From assembly GCF_024343735.1 (NCBI RefSeq), contig NZ_RJUE01000066.1, positions 186,001 through 250,000 on the forward strand: a DNA stretch of 64,000 bases, in the 5' to 3' direction. The notes below the pieces were generated by a model. It was not told the origin of the DNA. It saw only the letters and a program-made list of their open reading frames with translations, and searched no databases. The stretch comes from Lacihabitans sp. CCS-44 (GTDB taxonomy: Bacteria; Bacteroidota; Bacteroidia; Cytophagales; Spirosomataceae). The position numbers and the translations under genes are program-made. Every line of letters begins with the position of its first letter. The first letter of the stretch is position 1. Of the stretch, positions 54,558 to 63,289 are shown piece after piece.

Positions 54558-55373
54558 ATGTCAGTACATTCTGAAATCAAAAGAGTAACAACAAATACTT
54601 TAAGAGAATTAAAAAACAAAAAAGAAAAGATTGTTTGCTTAACGGCTTATGATTTTTCAATGGCTACTTTGGTAGATCAGGCAGGCATTGAAGTGATTTT
54701 GGTAGGTGACTCAGCATCTAATGTAATGGCGGGCCATGAAACCACACTTCCAATAACACTAGACCAAATGATATACCATGCTCAAGGTGTCATAAGAGCA
54801 GTAAAAAGAGCCTTAGTGGTAGTTGATTTGCCTTTTGGAAGCTATCAAGGCAACTCAGAAGAAGCACTCCGATCTGCCATAAAAATCATGAAAGAGTCTG
54901 GTGCACATGCCGTAAAAATGGAGGGTGGAAAAGAAATAGAAGAATCTATAGCGAGGGTTTTGAGTGCCGGTATTCCTGTAATGGGGCATCTAGGCCTTAC
55001 ACCACAATCTATATATAAATTTGGCACTTATACTGTCAGAGCTAAAGAAGATGAAGAAGCTCAACAATTGAGAGAAAATGTTAAATTATTGCAAGACTTA
55101 GGTTGTTTTGGTGTAGTATTGGAAAAAATACCTGCCAAACTGGCTACAGAAGTAAGCCAAACCTTAGAAATACCAACGATAGGCATTGGAGCTGGAAACG
55201 GATGTGATGGACAAATATTGGTTATACACGATATGCTGGGTATTAATCAAGACTTTTCCCCAAGGTTTTTGAGACGATACGCAGACCTTGCCACCATGAT
55301 GAATACGGCCTTCATCAACTACATTGGCGATGTGAAGTCAGGAGATTTTCCAAGTAAAAAAGAATCATATTAA
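54558..55373 (+). CDS. panB: 3-methyl-2-oxobutanoate hydroxymethyltransferase
   Basis: The 271-residue cytosolic enzyme transfers a hydroxymethyl group from methylene-tetrahydrofolate to 2-oxoisovalerate, the first step of pantothenate synthesis. Family motifs are all present: [33 protein letters not shown] (Mg-binding Asp), [19 protein letters not shown] (substrate Lys), [10 protein letters not shown], and [11 protein letters not shown] with the catalytic Glu. [11 protein letters not shown] and LVIHDMLG are also present. Length is normal. It sits between an EnvC-like gene and comEC in a tight operon; no other pan gene is nearby. Confidence 0.96.
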   Translation: MSVHSEIKRVTTNTLRELKNKKEKIVCLTAYDFSMATLVDQAGIEVILVGDSASNVMAGHETTLPITLDQMIYHAQGVIRAVKRALVVVDLPFGSYQGNSEEALRSAIKIMKESGAHAVKMEGGKEIEESIARVLSAGIPVMGHLGLTPQSIYKFGTYTVRAKEDEEAQQLRENVKLLQDLGCFGVVLEKIPAKLATEVSQTLEIPTIGIGAGNGCDGQILVIHDMLGINQDFSPRFLRRYADLATMMNTAFINYIGDVKSGDFPSKKESY

Positions 55374-55374
55374 T

Positions 55375-57402
55375 ATGTATTTGAGATCAATCCCTGTATT
55401 GCGATATTTTATTTTACTCGTAGCAGGTATTTATCTCTATGAATGGTATAAGCCTCCTCTTAGCCATATTTATATTTTTATAAGCATCACAGTTTTTTTA
55501 GGATTTGCTTCCGTAAAAATCAACCGACTCAGGTTTTTAAAACATAGCATCCCATTACTCTTTCTCGGATTAGGTTTGGCTAGTTCACATCTTTTTGATC
55601 ATAAAAACCAAGGAAATCATATCACTAAGATGGGCTCATTTGACCAATATATGGCCATGATTGACTCTTACACCGAATCTAAGCCAAAAACATACAAAGT
55701 GACTGCAAAGGTACTTGCTGTAAAAAAAGATAACAAATGGAAGAATGTGACTGGCGAAACTTTGCTTTATTTTAACAAAGAAGCTGGTGCTGTACCCAAA
55801 TACGGAGAAATATATATTTTAAAAAATACGATTAGAGAAATAGAGGCCCCTAAAAATCCATTTGAGTTTGATTATAAAACATACCAAGCCCGAAAAAACA
55901 TATTCACGCATCAGTTTTTAAGAGAAGGAGATTTTATAAAGGCTGGAGAAATGAAAAGTTGGTCTTTGTTTCAATTTGCCAACTCCCTTAATGTTTACAC
56001 CCACACCGTTTTCAAAGAAATCCTTGATACTCCCAAACAAATGGGAGTAGCCGAAGCAATGATTGGTGGCATGAAAGCTGAATTAGATTTCGAAACCAAA
56101 CAATGGTATTCTGCCACTGGTGCCATACATGTTTTGGCGGTATCAGGCATGCATGTAGTAATTTTATTTGTGGTTCTTAACGCTTTTTTGGGCTTATTTT
56201 TAAACAAAAAGAAACCGCTCTTTTTGTCCACAATCCTAATCTTACTTTGGTCTTATGCCATCTTCACTGGCCTGAGTCCAAGTGTTTGCCGCTCTACGCT
56301 GATGTTTTCGATGATTCAATTGGGTACATTTTTTCGAAGAGACGACAATCCTGTAAATACGCTATTGTTGTCAGGCATAATACTTCTCACAATTGTACCC
56401 ACTTGGCTTTACGATGTTGGCTTTCAGTTATCTTATTTGGCTGTATTGGGCATAATGGTTATTTATCCTAAACTGAAAACACTGTTTTATATTAAATGGA
56501 GGCCCGTTCGGTCGATTTGGGAAATTTCTGCCGTTTCAATTGCTGCCCAAATTTTTACTTTGCCGCTTACTCTTTACTATTTTCATCAATTTCCCAACTA
56601 TTTTTTATTAGCCAATCCTATAGTTTCTTTGGTTTCAACCTTTATGCTTCCTATTGGATTATTGTTACTCTTTGTATTCAAAATACCACTTTTAGGAAGT
56701 GCTTTAGGATTCATTTTCAAATGGCTCATAGATATTCTCAATTATTCAGTTTACCTTATTGCAGAACTTCCAAATGCCCTAACCACCGGGCTTTCTATAT
56801 CTTTTACCACCGTACTTTTATTGTTTTTAACCATCGCCTTTATTCTTCTATTTGTAAAAAACAAGGAGATCATTTATATACAACTCATAGCCATTACTTG
56901 CCTTTTTCTTAGTATTAGTGGAGCAAATCAATTGTTAAAGCAAAAAAATCAAAGAGAAATCACCTTTCATTTTATCCCAAACGGTTGGGGTATTTCAATT
57001 ATAGAAGGGAGATCGGCCACTTTTATTTCAACAGATTCTCTTTGTAATGAACCCCTTATATATCAATTCCATCTAAAAAACTATTATGACGCAAGAGGCA
57101 TAAAAAACTTCAAAACTCAAAAAATAGCAACTAAAGGAAACTTCATAATTCATGATACACACGGGAACATTCAATGGATAAAAACACCAAACGGTCGAAT
57201 AATTTCAGAAAATAGCAAATATTTGATATGTTCAGAAAATGCTATAAAAGAACTTGATAGCATATCTGAATTTGATGGCACCATAATATTGGACGGCTCA
57301 AATAAAAAATGGGTAGTTGAAAAAATCAAAGAGCAAGCGGAGCAAAGAAAGAAAAAATTAATAGTTTTGTATGATACAGGATCTAAAACACTTACCTTCT
57401 AA
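55375..57402 (+). CDS. comEC: ComEC/Rec2-family DNA-uptake or transport protein
   Basis: The 675-residue membrane protein has two N-terminal helices and an OB-like DUF4131 region (about 60-200). The Competence domain follows, with the hallmark GAIHVLAVSGMHVVILF near residue 248-264 and GLSPSVCRSTLMF, and about eight more helices. The C-terminal ~130 residues have no metallo-beta-lactamase motif (no HxHxDH). The nuclease half of classical ComEC is therefore missing, as is often the case in this phylum. It should form the inner-membrane channel for single-stranded DNA; that role is inferred from the family. It starts one base after panB. Confidence 0.87.
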   Translation: MYLRSIPVLRYFILLVAGIYLYEWYKPPLSHIYIFISITVFLGFASVKINRLRFLKHSIPLLFLGLGLASSHLFDHKNQGNHITKMGSFDQYMAMIDSYTESKPKTYKVTAKVLAVKKDNKWKNVTGETLLYFNKEAGAVPKYGEIYILKNTIREIEAPKNPFEFDYKTYQARKNIFTHQFLREGDFIKAGEMKSWSLFQFANSLNVYTHTVFKEILDTPKQMGVAEAMIGGMKAELDFETKQWYSATGAIHVLAVSGMHVVILFVVLNAFLGLFLNKKKPLFLSTILILLWSYAIFTGLSPSVCRSTLMFSMIQLGTFFRRDDNPVNTLLLSGIILLTIVPTWLYDVGFQLSYLAVLGIMVIYPKLKTLFYIKWRPVRSIWEISAVSIAAQIFTLPLTLYYFHQFPNYFLLANPIVSLVSTFMLPIGLLLLFVFKIPLLGSALGFIFKWLIDILNYSVYLIAELPNALTTGLSISFTTVLLLFLTIAFILLFVKNKEIIYIQLIAITCLFLSISGANQLLKQKNQREITFHFIPNGWGISIIEGRSATFISTDSLCNEPLIYQFHLKNYYDARGIKNFKTQKIATKGNFIIHDTHGNIQWIKTPNGRIISENSKYLICSENAIKELDSISEFDGTIILDGSNKKWVVEKIKEQAEQRKKKLIVLYDTGSKTLTF

Positions 57403-57930
57403 ATGAAAAAAGCATTAAATATTATCTTCATAGTCATTGGTGTATTGGTTTTGGCACTTTATGGCGTAAGGACTTATACCAAGAGCCACAGTCCATTTGA
57501 AAAACTAACAGCCAAAGGCAAAAAAGACCTGAAGGTCCAACTTGGATATTGCAGACCTTTAATGAAAGAAAGAAAAATATTTGGAGAACTTATACCCTAC
57601 AATACTGTTTGGCGTACAGGTGCAAATGAAGCTACCACTATTAGCTTTTCCAGGACTTGCACTTTTGGCAAAAGGAAAGTAAAAGATGGAAATTATAGCC
57701 TATGGACTATTCCAGGTGAAAAATATTGGACCATTATATTGAATACAGAAACGGGTCAATGGGGCACAAACTATGATGAAACTAAAGATTATCTCCGTTT
57801 TAAAATTGAAGCCGAAAAAACCCAAAAACCAATAGAGCAACTTACCATAAAACTACTCGAGATAGCTGAAGGTGGAATAGATATGACATTAAACTGGGAA
57901 AACACACAGTTGAATATTCCAATCAGGTAA
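57403..57930 (+). CDS. DUF2911 family protein
   Basis: The 175-residue protein has an N-terminal hydrophobic anchor (IIFIVIGVLVLALYGVRTY) and a DUF2911 domain: VQLGYCRPLMKERKIFGELIPYNTVWRTGANEATTI near residues 46-80, and DGNYSLWTIPGEKYWTIILN. The invariant RPxxKxRxIFGxLxPYxxVWRTGANEAT stretch defines the family, whose function is unknown. Its ATG directly follows the comEC stop with no gap, so it is translated from the same transcript. Confidence 0.9.
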   Translation: MKKALNIIFIVIGVLVLALYGVRTYTKSHSPFEKLTAKGKKDLKVQLGYCRPLMKERKIFGELIPYNTVWRTGANEATTISFSRTCTFGKRKVKDGNYSLWTIPGEKYWTIILNTETGQWGTNYDETKDYLRFKIEAEKTQKPIEQLTIKLLEIAEGGIDMTLNWENTQLNIPIR

Positions 57931-57973
57931 ATTCAGTAAATAAGCAGGTTACAGCATTGTTTTTTTTTGTCAA

Positions 57974-58948
57974 TCAATAAACTATCTTGGCAGCCTCTCT
58001 GGTTTTGTCTAACAGATGAATAAGTTTATTACTATCTGCTAATGACCAATTTGGACTCTCCAATAGATTATTTCTAAGACAATAATTTACTTCTTCAATT
58101 TCGTAATTATAGCCAAAGGTATCTCTAGGGAAATCTAAAGTCTCTACTTCTATACCATCTAAAGTATACAAAGTCAATCTATTGGCCTCATGAAATCGAC
58201 TATGCATTCTGATTGACCCAAGCTCACCATAAATCCTGGCTTCACAATCTGTATGAGATACAACTGTACAGTTTAGTACTGCAGTGCTCTGATTATCATA
58301 TTGATACACAAAAGAAGTAGTTTCATCTGTCCCCGTTTTAGCAAAAATACTGGCAGCAAAGATTTTAGATGGATAACCCAACAAAAATAGAGACAAAAAA
58401 GCAGGATAAATCCCAATATCTAAAAATGCACCGCCTCCCAAACTTGGATTAAAAAGGCGAGACTTCTCATCGAAAATAGCTTTGAAACCAAAATCTGCGT
58501 GTATTGTTTTTATTTTACCTATTTTTCCTTCGGATATCCAAGATTGTACCTTCAAAGTACTCGGTAAGAAGCGTGTCCACATGGCTTCCATCAAAAAAAC
58601 TTTATTTGTCCTTGCAAGGGCTATCATCTGATCTACTTCAGTTTCATCCATCGCAAATGGCTTCTCGCACAAAACACCCACTCCATTGTTTAAACAAAGC
58701 AATGTATGCTCTTTGTGATAAGTATGTGGAGTAGCGACATAAACCACGTCTATATCAGCAGAAAATAAATCTTCATAATTCCCAAATGCATGTTGGGCTT
58801 GATGATTTAATGCAAATTGTTGGGCTCTCTCTAATGAGGTACTAGCTACAGCAACCAGTTCTGTACCCTCTGTTTTATTCAAATCAGCAGCAAACTTTGC
58901 GGCAATTTTTCCTGCACCCAAAATGCCCCACTTAATGGTATTAGTCAT
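57974..58948 (-). CDS. Gfo/Idh/MocA family oxidoreductase
   Basis: The 324-residue enzyme has an N-terminal Rossmann fold (WGILGAGKIAAKFAADL, GxGxxA motif), the nicotinamide-site CEKPFAMD near residue 95 with the conserved Lys, and VYVATPHTYHKEHT before it. A C-terminal beta domain includes GGGAFLDIGIYPAFLSLFLLG with the catalytic-type Asp/His region. Members oxidise or reduce sugars, inositols or dihydrodiols with NAD(P). The LMEAMWTRFLP motif points to the trans-1,2-dihydrobenzenediol-dehydrogenase-like branch. Substrate is unknown and no sugar genes are adjacent. Confidence 0.85.
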   Translation of the reverse strand: MTNTIKWGILGAGKIAAKFAADLNKTEGTELVAVASTSLERAQQFALNHQAQHAFGNYEDLFSADIDVVYVATPHTYHKEHTLLCLNNGVGVLCEKPFAMDETEVDQMIALARTNKVFLMEAMWTRFLPSTLKVQSWISEGKIGKIKTIHADFGFKAIFDEKSRLFNPSLGGGAFLDIGIYPAFLSLFLLGYPSKIFAASIFAKTGTDETTSFVYQYDNQSTAVLNCTVVSHTDCEARIYGELGSIRMHSRFHEANRLTLYTLDGIEVETLDFPRDTFGYNYEIEEVNYCLRNNLLESPNWSLADSNKLIHLLDKTREAAKIVY

Positions 58949-58989
58949 TTATTTAAAGTCAAATTTGAGGCAATTTAACCCTAAAACCT

Positions 58990-60879
58990 TTAGTTAACAA
59001 TAATTTTCTTTGACTGCTGGCTTATATTATTAGAGACTACCACCTGATAATTACCCATAGCAATGCCGTTCTTCAAAACCATTTTATAGGAAGATTCCCC
59101 CATTTTTATTAATTCAAATGGAATCTCAATACCATTTGAATTAACTAGTCTGATATTTGGATTTTCTATAAATGTATCTATCAAAATAAACTCCGAGGCA
59201 GGATTAGGATAAACCCTAAATTGATCTGAGGGGAAGTTAAAGATTGAAAGAGGCGAAAAATTAAAACTTATAGTAGGTCCGGGGTAAAATTTATTGGCTA
59301 AATCAGTATATCTTAGTCTGTAATAATTATTACCAAATAAAGGGTTTTTATCTATAAATCTATAGGATACTATTCCACTCGAAACCCCGACTGCTGCCTG
59401 CTCATCTTTTTGAAAAAACTCTTTATTGTCAGCACTCTTGTCTATAAAGATAAGCTGTGAGTTTTGTTCAAATGTACTAGTCCAAACCAACTCAATCTCT
59501 TGATTTCCGTTTAAAAATGCTTGGAATTTTCCAAAAATTATTGGAGGTGGTAAGCTTAAATTAAGAGCCCAAAAATCACTTTGTCCTCTGTTAAGACTAG
59601 CATCGCCATCTGCAGAACGAGAACTTGCTGCTAAAAACAAACCACTTTTTGAAGTATAAATAACCTGCCGAGCTAAATCAATATCTGCTCCACCAAATAA
59701 TTTATGAAAAATAGGAATAAACGTATCTTCCTTCAAGGCCATTAACCATACGTCAGTAAGAGTCCCTTTGGGTTTTGTAGTGCCAATTGTAGATTGGCTG
59801 GTACCTGAAGCATAAATCACACCATCTGCACCTCTTACTAAACTATAAAAACCGTCATTGTCTAGTCCACCAAAATGATTTTTATCTAGCAATAAACCGT
59901 TTTTATCTACCCTCAAAATTATACCATCCTTCTCCCCCAAAGAGTTTCCAATTTGACCGTTGGTTGAACTAGATTCTCCTGCAATATAAAACCCAGTTTT
60001 AGAATTGTTTTCTAAAGCTGAAAAAGCTACATCATAGCTATTTCCACCAAATCCTTTCTCCCAAACTTGCCTTCCTGTACCATCTATTTTAATAACTAAA
60101 AAGTCGAGAAAGCCTTGACCAGCACCACTTATGTCTCTCTCAAGTGATAGTGTCCCTCCTACCATCAAATATCCACCGTCAGAGGTTATAATTATGTCGT
60201 TCATATAATCTTCCAAACCTCCTCCGAATGTTTTCTCCCACAGCGTATCTCCAAAAGGTGAAAGTTTAGCTACATAAAAATCATATCCTGAGAATGGATT
60301 TACTCCAATAGATCTCGTGGCACCAACTATTATTTGACCATCCGGCAAAATTTTCAGAGAAGGTTTACTAAAACTATTTACTTGTTGAAATGAAACACCA
60401 GAATTGCTGTTTCCGCCGGCAAAAAGCCTTTTTGAGACAAAATCACCATTTTCTTTTAGCCTAACAAGAAGCAAACCACCGTTAGTACCATTAAAATTGG
60501 CATCTCCGTCAGTTGACTGAGTTGTTCCCAATATCAAATACTCATTATTTGAGGTTTTAACTACAGATGTGGCTATGTCTTCTTTTGACCCACCAAAAGT
60601 TTTTGACCAAACAATTGACCCGGTATTGGAAACTTTTGATATCCAAAAATCATTCCCTCCTGTTCCATCAAATCCCCTGGAGTCTTTTACATCAAAACTA
60701 TTTTTCGAATTAGTAGAGCCAACCATTATGAATCCACCATCTGAAGTTTCTACTCCAGCATATACCACTTCATTTCTTTCCCCACCATACGATTTTTGCC
60801 AGTTCACAACGTATTCTTGAGCAAAGCTGCAAAATTGGATTATTGTAGTTAGTATTAATATGGATAAGTACTTAAACAT
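58990..60879 (-). CDS. T9SS-sorted beta-repeat protein
   Basis: The 629-residue protein has a signal peptide (ending at CSFAQ) and six or seven repeats of about 50 residues of the type 'W.K.FGG...D....V....DGGYLMVG.T.S.DGD'. Examples are WSKTFGGSKEDIATSV and WEKTFGGGLEDYMNDIIITSDGGYLMVGGT, which suggest a beta-propeller. A domain of unknown fold follows. The last ~75 residues are a type IX secretion C-terminal sorting domain (FRVYPNPASEFILID ... MGNYQVVVSNN). It should be exported across the outer membrane and attached to the surface. Function of the repeats is unknown. Confidence 0.88.
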   Translation of the reverse strand: MFKYLSILILTTIIQFCSFAQEYVVNWQKSYGGERNEVVYAGVETSDGGFIMVGSTNSKNSFDVKDSRGFDGTGGNDFWISKVSNTGSIVWSKTFGGSKEDIATSVVKTSNNEYLILGTTQSTDGDANFNGTNGGLLLVRLKENGDFVSKRLFAGGNSNSGVSFQQVNSFSKPSLKILPDGQIIVGATRSIGVNPFSGYDFYVAKLSPFGDTLWEKTFGGGLEDYMNDIIITSDGGYLMVGGTLSLERDISGAGQGFLDFLVIKIDGTGRQVWEKGFGGNSYDVAFSALENNSKTGFYIAGESSSTNGQIGNSLGEKDGIILRVDKNGLLLDKNHFGGLDNDGFYSLVRGADGVIYASGTSQSTIGTTKPKGTLTDVWLMALKEDTFIPIFHKLFGGADIDLARQVIYTSKSGLFLAASSRSADGDASLNRGQSDFWALNLSLPPPIIFGKFQAFLNGNQEIELVWTSTFEQNSQLIFIDKSADNKEFFQKDEQAAVGVSSGIVSYRFIDKNPLFGNNYYRLRYTDLANKFYPGPTISFNFSPLSIFNFPSDQFRVYPNPASEFILIDTFIENPNIRLVNSNGIEIPFELIKMGESSYKMVLKNGIAMGNYQVVVSNNISQQSKKIIVN

Positions 60880-60911
60880 TTATAAATGAGTCTTGTTATA
60901 GGTTTGGAGTA

Positions 60912-60931
60912 AACTTCTCTTTAAAGAAGTT
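60912..60931. repeat. Small perfect inverted repeat
   Basis: AACTTCT and AGAAGTT form a 7-base-pair palindrome with a 6-base CTTTAA spacer, 33 bases upstream of the T9SS cargo gene start and downstream of the gene at 61008. It could be a regulator site or a weak transcription end. Confidence 0.4.
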
Positions 60932-61007
60932 GAACTCACCAAAAACTACTCAAATTTCATGCCTATAAATATTGTACGAATACATTTCACATTTAAATGT
61001 CTGGTAG

Positions 61008-61505
61008 TTAAGTTATATGAACAGACTCTCCAATTGATTCTTCAAAAAAATGATGAAGTTGAAAAGTCTGCTCCACACCCATTTTCTGTCCAGTTTGAGC
61101 TATAAAATATAGAATGACCAAACCACCAAGTAAAAAAGGCAAAAGCCAAAGTATCTGACTTTCAATATGTAGCGAGTATTTTACCAAGCCAATAATAGTA
61201 ATGAAAAATGTAGCCAGCCCCAAAATAGAATAACCAAACAAAAAAACTGCCCAAACTGTGGGATGCGGCCCGTACATTCCTCGCAAAACAGTTCCATTTT
61301 CTGTTTCTTCAAAAGACACATTGAGCTGTGGCGACCAAAAATGCTGATATTCAGGCAAGATTCTAAAAAGTCCGTGGGTAACAAACACTTTGCCATCAAT
61401 ATGGTCGTGCTGCGTCGCTAATCTTTTATTGATTCTGTCCACCAATTCTTTTGGTTTGCATGGACATTCCTTTCTGAATTTAGGCCTTACTCTGAAGCTG
61501 GTCAT
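61008..61505 (-). CDS. Hypothetical two-helix membrane protein
   Basis: The 165-residue protein has an N-terminal soluble part with two Cys (KECPCKPKELVDRINKRL) and a His-rich middle (HDHIDGKVFVTHGLFRILPEYQHFWSPQLNV). Two adjacent membrane helices span about 85-140, and a short soluble tail follows. I recognise no named family. It is a lone minus-strand gene between the T9SS cargo gene and rpsG. Confidence 0.55.
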   Translation of the reverse strand: MTSFRVRPKFRKECPCKPKELVDRINKRLATQHDHIDGKVFVTHGLFRILPEYQHFWSPQLNVSFEETENGTVLRGMYGPHPTVWAVFLFGYSILGLATFFITIIGLVKYSLHIESQILWLLPFLLGGLVILYFIAQTGQKMGVEQTFQLHHFFEESIGESVHIT

Positions 61506-61621
61506 ATATAGTTTTTTTAGGTTGAATGATAAAACTAAAAAATAACCAAATTAATATTTATGACTTTTAGCAGAAAATGGAATTTCTGTGTAGATTTCTA
61601 GATTAACAAACCATTACGCAC

Positions 61622-61650
61622 AAAAAAACCTCTCGAAAAATCGAGAGGTT
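61622..61650 (-). terminator. Rho-independent terminator after rpsG
   Basis: AACCTCTCGA and TCGAGAGGTT form a perfect 10-base-pair stem with a 4-base loop. On the minus strand it is followed by seven T. It lies 25 bases after the rpsG stop codon. Confidence 0.93.
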
Positions 61651-61675
61651 CTCTTTTGGTCTGAAGTATAGACGA

Positions 61676-62143
61676 TTACAATCTGAAGTGCGAGAATGCT
61701 TTGTTCGCATCCGCCATTCTGTGCGTATCATCTTTCTTTTTCACAGATGCACCTTCACCTTTCGAAGCAGCGATAATCTCGCCAGCTAAACGCTCAGTGA
61801 TGGTTTTCTCACCACGCTTACGAGCGTAGTTGATCATCCATTTCATACCTAATGACTGTTTACGATCGGCTCTTACTTCAGTAGGAACTTGGAAAGTAGC
61901 ACCACCGACTCTACGGCTCTTAACCTCTACAGCTGGCATAACGTTGTTCAATGCTTTTTTCCAGATTTCTAATCCGTTCTCGCTCGTACGTTTCTCAACA
62001 ATCTCTAATGCACCATAAAAAATACCGTAAGCCAGTGATTTTTTACCGTCGTACATCATGTTGTTTACAAACTTTGTTACTGTTACATCTCTGAACTTTG
62101 GGTCAGGTAACACGTAACGCTTTTTTGGTTTTGCTTTTCTCAT
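61676..62143 (-). CDS. rpsG: 30S ribosomal protein S7
   Basis: The 155-residue protein is a full-length S7: [38 protein letters not shown], the [28 protein letters not shown] core and the C-terminal [19 protein letters not shown]. It initiates assembly of the 30S head by binding 16S rRNA. It follows rpsL by 115 bases and is followed by a strong terminator, not by fusA. Confidence 0.97.
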   Translation of the reverse strand: MRKAKPKKRYVLPDPKFRDVTVTKFVNNMMYDGKKSLAYGIFYGALEIVEKRTSENGLEIWKKALNNVMPAVEVKSRRVGGATFQVPTEVRADRKQSLGMKWMINYARKRGEKTITERLAGEIIAASKGEGASVKKKDDTHRMADANKAFSHFRL

Positions 62144-62258
62144 TTCTTAAATTTTTAAGAAGGTTTCGTTTAATGATTTAAACTAATTCACATTCGGTAA
62201 TACCAAACATTACTTCCCCTATATGTGCTCTCAGTGAGAGACTATAAAGATTTTCTTG

Positions 62259-62672
62259 TTATTTCTTCTTACCTTTTGTTGGTGCCGCCGCTACCTGACC
62301 TGGCTTAGGACGTTTAGCACCATACTTAGAGCGACTCTGCTTACGGTTGTTTACACCGGCTGTATCCAATGCCCCACGAACGATGTGATAACGTACACCT
62401 GGTAAGTCTTTCACACGACCACCTCTAATCAATACGATAGAGTGCTCTTGCAAATTGTGACCTTCACCCGGAATGTAGGCGTTCACCTCTTTCTGGTTTG
62501 TAAGACGTACACGAGCTACTTTACGAAGAGCCGAGTTTGGCTTCTTTGGTGTAGTAGTATAAACTCTGGTGCACACCCCACGACGCTGAGGGCATGAATC
62601 CAATGCCGGAGATTTTGACTTATAAGTTAGGTCTTCTCTTCCTTTTCTTACTAACTGCTGTATAGTAGGCAT
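62259..62672 (-). CDS. rpsL: 30S ribosomal protein S12
   Basis: The 137-residue S12 has all conserved decoding-site segments: [34 protein letters not shown] and [33 protein letters not shown]. Lys in TPKKPNS (E. coli 42/43) and in GRVKDLPG (87/88) are wild type, so no streptomycin-resistance change is seen. The C-terminus has a Lys-rich extension ([10 protein letters not shown]) common in this phylum. It heads the rpsL-rpsG unit. Confidence 0.97.
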   Translation of the reverse strand: MPTIQQLVRKGREDLTYKSKSPALDSCPQRRGVCTRVYTTTPKKPNSALRKVARVRLTNQKEVNAYIPGEGHNLQEHSIVLIRGGRVKDLPGVRYHIVRGALDTAGVNNRKQSRSKYGAKRPKPGQVAAAPTKGKKK

Positions 62673-62726
62673 TGTAAACTGTTAAAAATTAATAAAATAA
62701 ATACTATCTCCCGAAAATTCGGACTG

Positions 62727-62734
62727 CAAAGGTA
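62727..62734 (-). promoter_or_regulatory. rpsL promoter -7 box
   Basis: On the minus strand TACCTTTG is followed by CAGTCC, an exact TAnnTTTG box of the form usual before Bacteroidota ribosomal genes. It is 55 bases upstream of the rpsL ATG. The -33 element is not clear. Confidence 0.6.
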
Positions 62735-62863
62735 AGATTATTTTTCTGGAAATAAAATTTTGTACAAGAAATTATACTGAAAGACTCTATATTTTATTAA
62801 AAAACTAACCTGAATTGCCCTTTCTGAAAAAAATATCAGAAATAGTTTGAAATATCAAAATTA

Positions 62864-62883
62864 TAATCGTAATATTGCGATAA
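62864..62883 (+). promoter_or_regulatory. ArsR-type operator in front of arsR
   Basis: TAATCG, eight bases, CGATAA forms an inverted repeat 12 bases upstream of the arsR ATG. The same element in reverse orientation (TAATCG, eight bases, CGATTA) stands upstream of arsM at 63246. Its position and the shared ATCG-N8-CGAT pattern indicate the binding site of the ArsR protein. Confidence 0.65.
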
Positions 62884-62895
62884 GAAAATAATTTT

Positions 62896-63228
62896 ATGGG
62901 ATTAACCAAGTCAGAAGAGTTTACAGTTAAAGACAATAAGCTTGCTAAGTATGCAAAGGCATTGTCGCACCCAGCACGAATAGCCATACTTAGAATATTG
63001 ATAAAGAGGCAGTCTTGTATCTGTGGCGATATTGTTGAAGAACTTCCCTTATCGCAAAGTACAGTCTCGCAGCACCTCAAAGAATTGAAAGAAGCGGGGC
63101 TAATAAAAGGCGATATTGAAGGGGCTAAAGTGTGTTACTGTATTGACGAAAACGAACTAAATCAAGCTAAAAGCTATATTGATGAGCTTTTTAGTAGTTA
63201 TTATACAAACAAAACGAGTTGTTGTTAA
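62896..63228 (+). CDS. arsR: ArsR/SmtB-family metalloregulatory repressor
   Basis: The 110-residue repressor has the ArsR winged helix: LAKYAKALSHPARIAILRILIKR, then SQSTVSQHLKELKEAGLIKGDIEGAKVCYCIDE. Metal-site Cys are seen in SCICGD (the alpha-3 CxC of arsenite sensors), in VCYC near the wing and in a C-terminal SCC. It should repress its own operon and release DNA on binding As(III) or Sb(III). It is followed 61 bases later by the arsM gene, with a matching operator before each. Confidence 0.88.
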   Translation: MGLTKSEEFTVKDNKLAKYAKALSHPARIAILRILIKRQSCICGDIVEELPLSQSTVSQHLKELKEAGLIKGDIEGAKVCYCIDENELNQAKSYIDELFSSYYTNKTSCC

Positions 63229-63245
63229 TATTTTTTTGCGAAAAC

Positions 63246-63265
63246 TAATCGCATTATTACGATTA
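63246..63265 (+). promoter_or_regulatory. ArsR-type operator in front of arsM
   Basis: TAATCG and CGATTA form a perfect 6-base inverted repeat with an 8-base spacer in the arsR-arsM gap. The spacer is close to the reverse complement of that in the arsR operator. A second operator inside the operon suggests extra, separate control of arsM. Confidence 0.65.
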
Positions 63266-63289
63266 TAAAAATTTAAAACAAATAAAAAA

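Noticed and set aside
62259-62672. Streptomycin-resistance substitution in S12
   Set aside because: Both key Lys positions (in TPKKPNS and GRVKDLPG) are unchanged.
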